DNA of 64,000 bases from Sphingomicrobium nitratireducens (GTDB taxonomy: Bacteria > Pseudomonadota > Alphaproteobacteria > Sphingomonadales > Sphingomonadaceae), in assembly GCF_026157035.1 (NCBI RefSeq), contig NZ_JANJZA010000001.1:1467001-1531000 (forward strand), read 5' to 3'. Under the pieces are notes generated by a model that saw only the letters and a program-made list of their open reading frames with translations, was not told the origin of the DNA and did not search any database. Shown here one piece after another: positions 62,842 to 64,000 of the stretch; the stretch's first letter is position 1; each line of letters begins with the position of its first letter. The position numbers were made by a program, and so were the translations under genes.

Positions 62842-64000
62842 ATGGAACTGCCTCCTCCACCGCCTGCGATCGAACAGCCGATCCTCGTTACCGCGAGCCG
62901 CGCGCCCGTCACTGCCGACGAGACGAGCGATGCCGTCTCGCTGCTCGAGGCAGACCTTGTCGAAGCGCTTGGCGAACCGCGCATCGCGCCCCTGCTCGCC
63001 TTGTTGCCCTCGGTCGCACTGGCCGAGGCCGGTCCCGCCGGCTCGCAGGCGCAGATGCGCATTCGCGGCGCGGAGGCCAATCACAGCCTCCTTTTCATCG
63101 ATGGCATCAAGGCCAATGATCCCGCCGCTGGCAACGAAGCTCGGTTCGAACTCCTGTCCGCTGCACTCGGCGACACGGTTGAGCTGGTGCGCGGACCGCA
63201 GTCGGCCTTGTGGGGTTCCGAAGCAATCGGCGGCGTCGTCGCGCTGAGGAGCGATCCGGGCCGCACCGGCCTGTCGGCGATCGCCGAGTGGGGCAGTGAC
63301 GACGATCGCCGCCTGGGCGCACGCCTGGCCGTGCACGGCCTCGTGGCCGAGGTCGGCGTGCAGGGGTCGAACGGCATCGACAGTTTCGGCGCGGATGGCG
63401 AGCGCGACGGCTACGACCTCGCCAGCGCGCGGCTGGCGGGGCGCTGGAGCTTGGCACCGGGCTGGACGCTCGATGCCGCGGGCTTCGCCGTCTCGGGCAC
63501 GAGCGAATATGACGGCTTCGACCCTGTCACCTTTTTGCGCGCCGACACGCTCGACGAGACCGACAACAAGCTCGCGGCGGGCAGGCTCGGCGTCATGTGG
63601 AAGGGCGAGCGCGTGACGTTCAGCACCGGCGCCGGGCATCTCGCCTCGCGCAACGTCAACCGCCTCGCCGACGCCGAAATCAATCGCACCAGGGCTTCGC
63701 GCAGCTTCGCCGACCTGCAGGCGGGTATCGATCTTGGCGCCCACAGCTTGACGCTGGCCGCCGACTACGAAGCCGAGACGTTCAAGGCGCGCGATGTCGC
63801 CTATGGCGGGTTCACCGATCAGAAGCAGCAGCGCGACCGGCTCGGGCTGGTCGCAGAATGGCGATTCTCTGCGGGCAAGTTGTCAGGCGATGCGGCGATC
63901 CGCCACGACCTGTTCGAGGACTTCGCCGATGCGACCAGCCTGTCGGCCGGGCTCCTCTGGAAAGCGAGCGAACGGGTGGCGCTGTTCGCCAATGCCGGCG
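62842..64000 (+). CDS. btuB: BtuB-like TonB-dependent cobalamin receptor (3' partial, no visible signal peptide)
   Basis: At least 386 codons, running off the window. Plug domain seen: PILVTASRAPV (TonB box region), RIRGAEANHSLLFIDGIKAND, VELVRGPQSALWGSEAIGGVV, then beta-barrel repeats. The B12 riboswitch upstream supports cobalamin transport. Start at ATG 62842 with AAGGA six bases upstream. Odd: the protein starts MELPPPPPAIEQP without any hydrophobic export signal, and no in-frame signal sequence is found upstream. Confidence 0.88.
   Translation, partial: MELPPPPPAIEQPILVTASRAPVTADETSDAVSLLEADLVEALGEPRIAPLLALLPSVALAEAGPAGSQAQMRIRGAEANHSLLFIDGIKANDPAAGNEARFELLSAALGDTVELVRGPQSALWGSEAIGGVVALRSDPGRTGLSAIAEWGSDDDRRLGARLAVHGLVAEVGVQGSNGIDSFGADGERDGYDLASARLAGRWSLAPGWTLDAAGFAVSGTSEYDGFDPVTFLRADTLDETDNKLAAGRLGVMWKGERVTFSTGAGHLASRNVNRLADAEINRTRASRSFADLQAGIDLGAHSLTLAADYEAETFKARDVAYGGFTDQKQQRDRLGLVAEWRFSAGKLSGDAAIRHDLFEDFADATSLSAGLLWKASERVALFANAG

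Noticed and set aside
1-64000. CRISPR arrays, insertion sequences or prophage
   Set aside because: No regularly spaced repeats, transposase, integrase or phage structural genes were seen in the translated frames.

Overview
This window is chromosomal DNA from a GC-rich alphaproteobacterium, most likely a member of Sphingomonadales. The evidence is gene order and family content, not a database hit: fused ispDF, dusB-ntrY-ntrX-hfq-hflX-mazG, a tandem two-Sm-domain Hfq, lipA followed by a COQ10-like gene, many TonB-dependent receptor systems, and a TonB receptor/SapC/cupin/tryptophan-halogenase cluster. Coding density is very high, with frequent 1-4 base stop/start overlaps. I see no insertion sequence, prophage or CRISPR array.

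Layout. 1-5.2 kb: dnaX (5' end outside the window), ybaB, an acyl-CoA ligase and ettA. 5.2-10.4 kb: small poorly known genes (two related anchored helical proteins, a DUF1905 protein, a PPOX-fold protein, a NYN/OST-HTH protein, two lipoproteins) plus a beta-carbonic anhydrase. 10.4-20.7 kb: core metabolism and regulation (lipA, COQ10-like, cinA C-domain, ispDF, dusB, ntrYX, double hfq, hflX, mazG). 21.14 kb: a good match to a dif/XerCD site, suggesting the replication terminus. 21.2-27.7 kb: a minus-strand operon dac-tmk-holB-metG-tatD-MBL-retropepsin, followed by a lytic transglycosylase. 29-32 kb: a secreted protein of unknown function, tRNA-Ser(UGA) with a long hairpin, an NTF2-like protein and a gluzincin-like peptidase.

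32.2-38.6 kb is the most unusual stretch. It is a gap-free block of a PP2C phosphatase, a membrane-anchored Ser/Thr kinase, a small K+-channel-like protein, a SLOG-SLATT-like membrane protein and a TIR-FHA protein. I interpret it as a phosphorylation-gated, nucleotide-linked stress or defence module that I cannot match to a named system.

38.7-52.5 kb is a beta-glucan/glucoside utilisation locus: GH3 glucosidase, FHS-type sugar permease, LacI regulator with palindromic operator candidates, TonB-dependent receptor, SapC, cupin, flavin halogenase, a second MFS transporter and glucokinase. Together they would hydrolyse, import and phosphorylate glucose units. 52.5-62.5 kb: rimB-like/rimK, an FMN-type glutamate synthase-like protein, an M61 peptidase, exported MsrA, glutaryl-CoA dehydrogenase, LemA/DUF2207, a GNAT acetyltransferase and ribosomal protein L31. 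62.6 kb to the end: a cobalamin riboswitch in front of a BtuB-like receptor that runs off the window and appears to lack a signal peptide.
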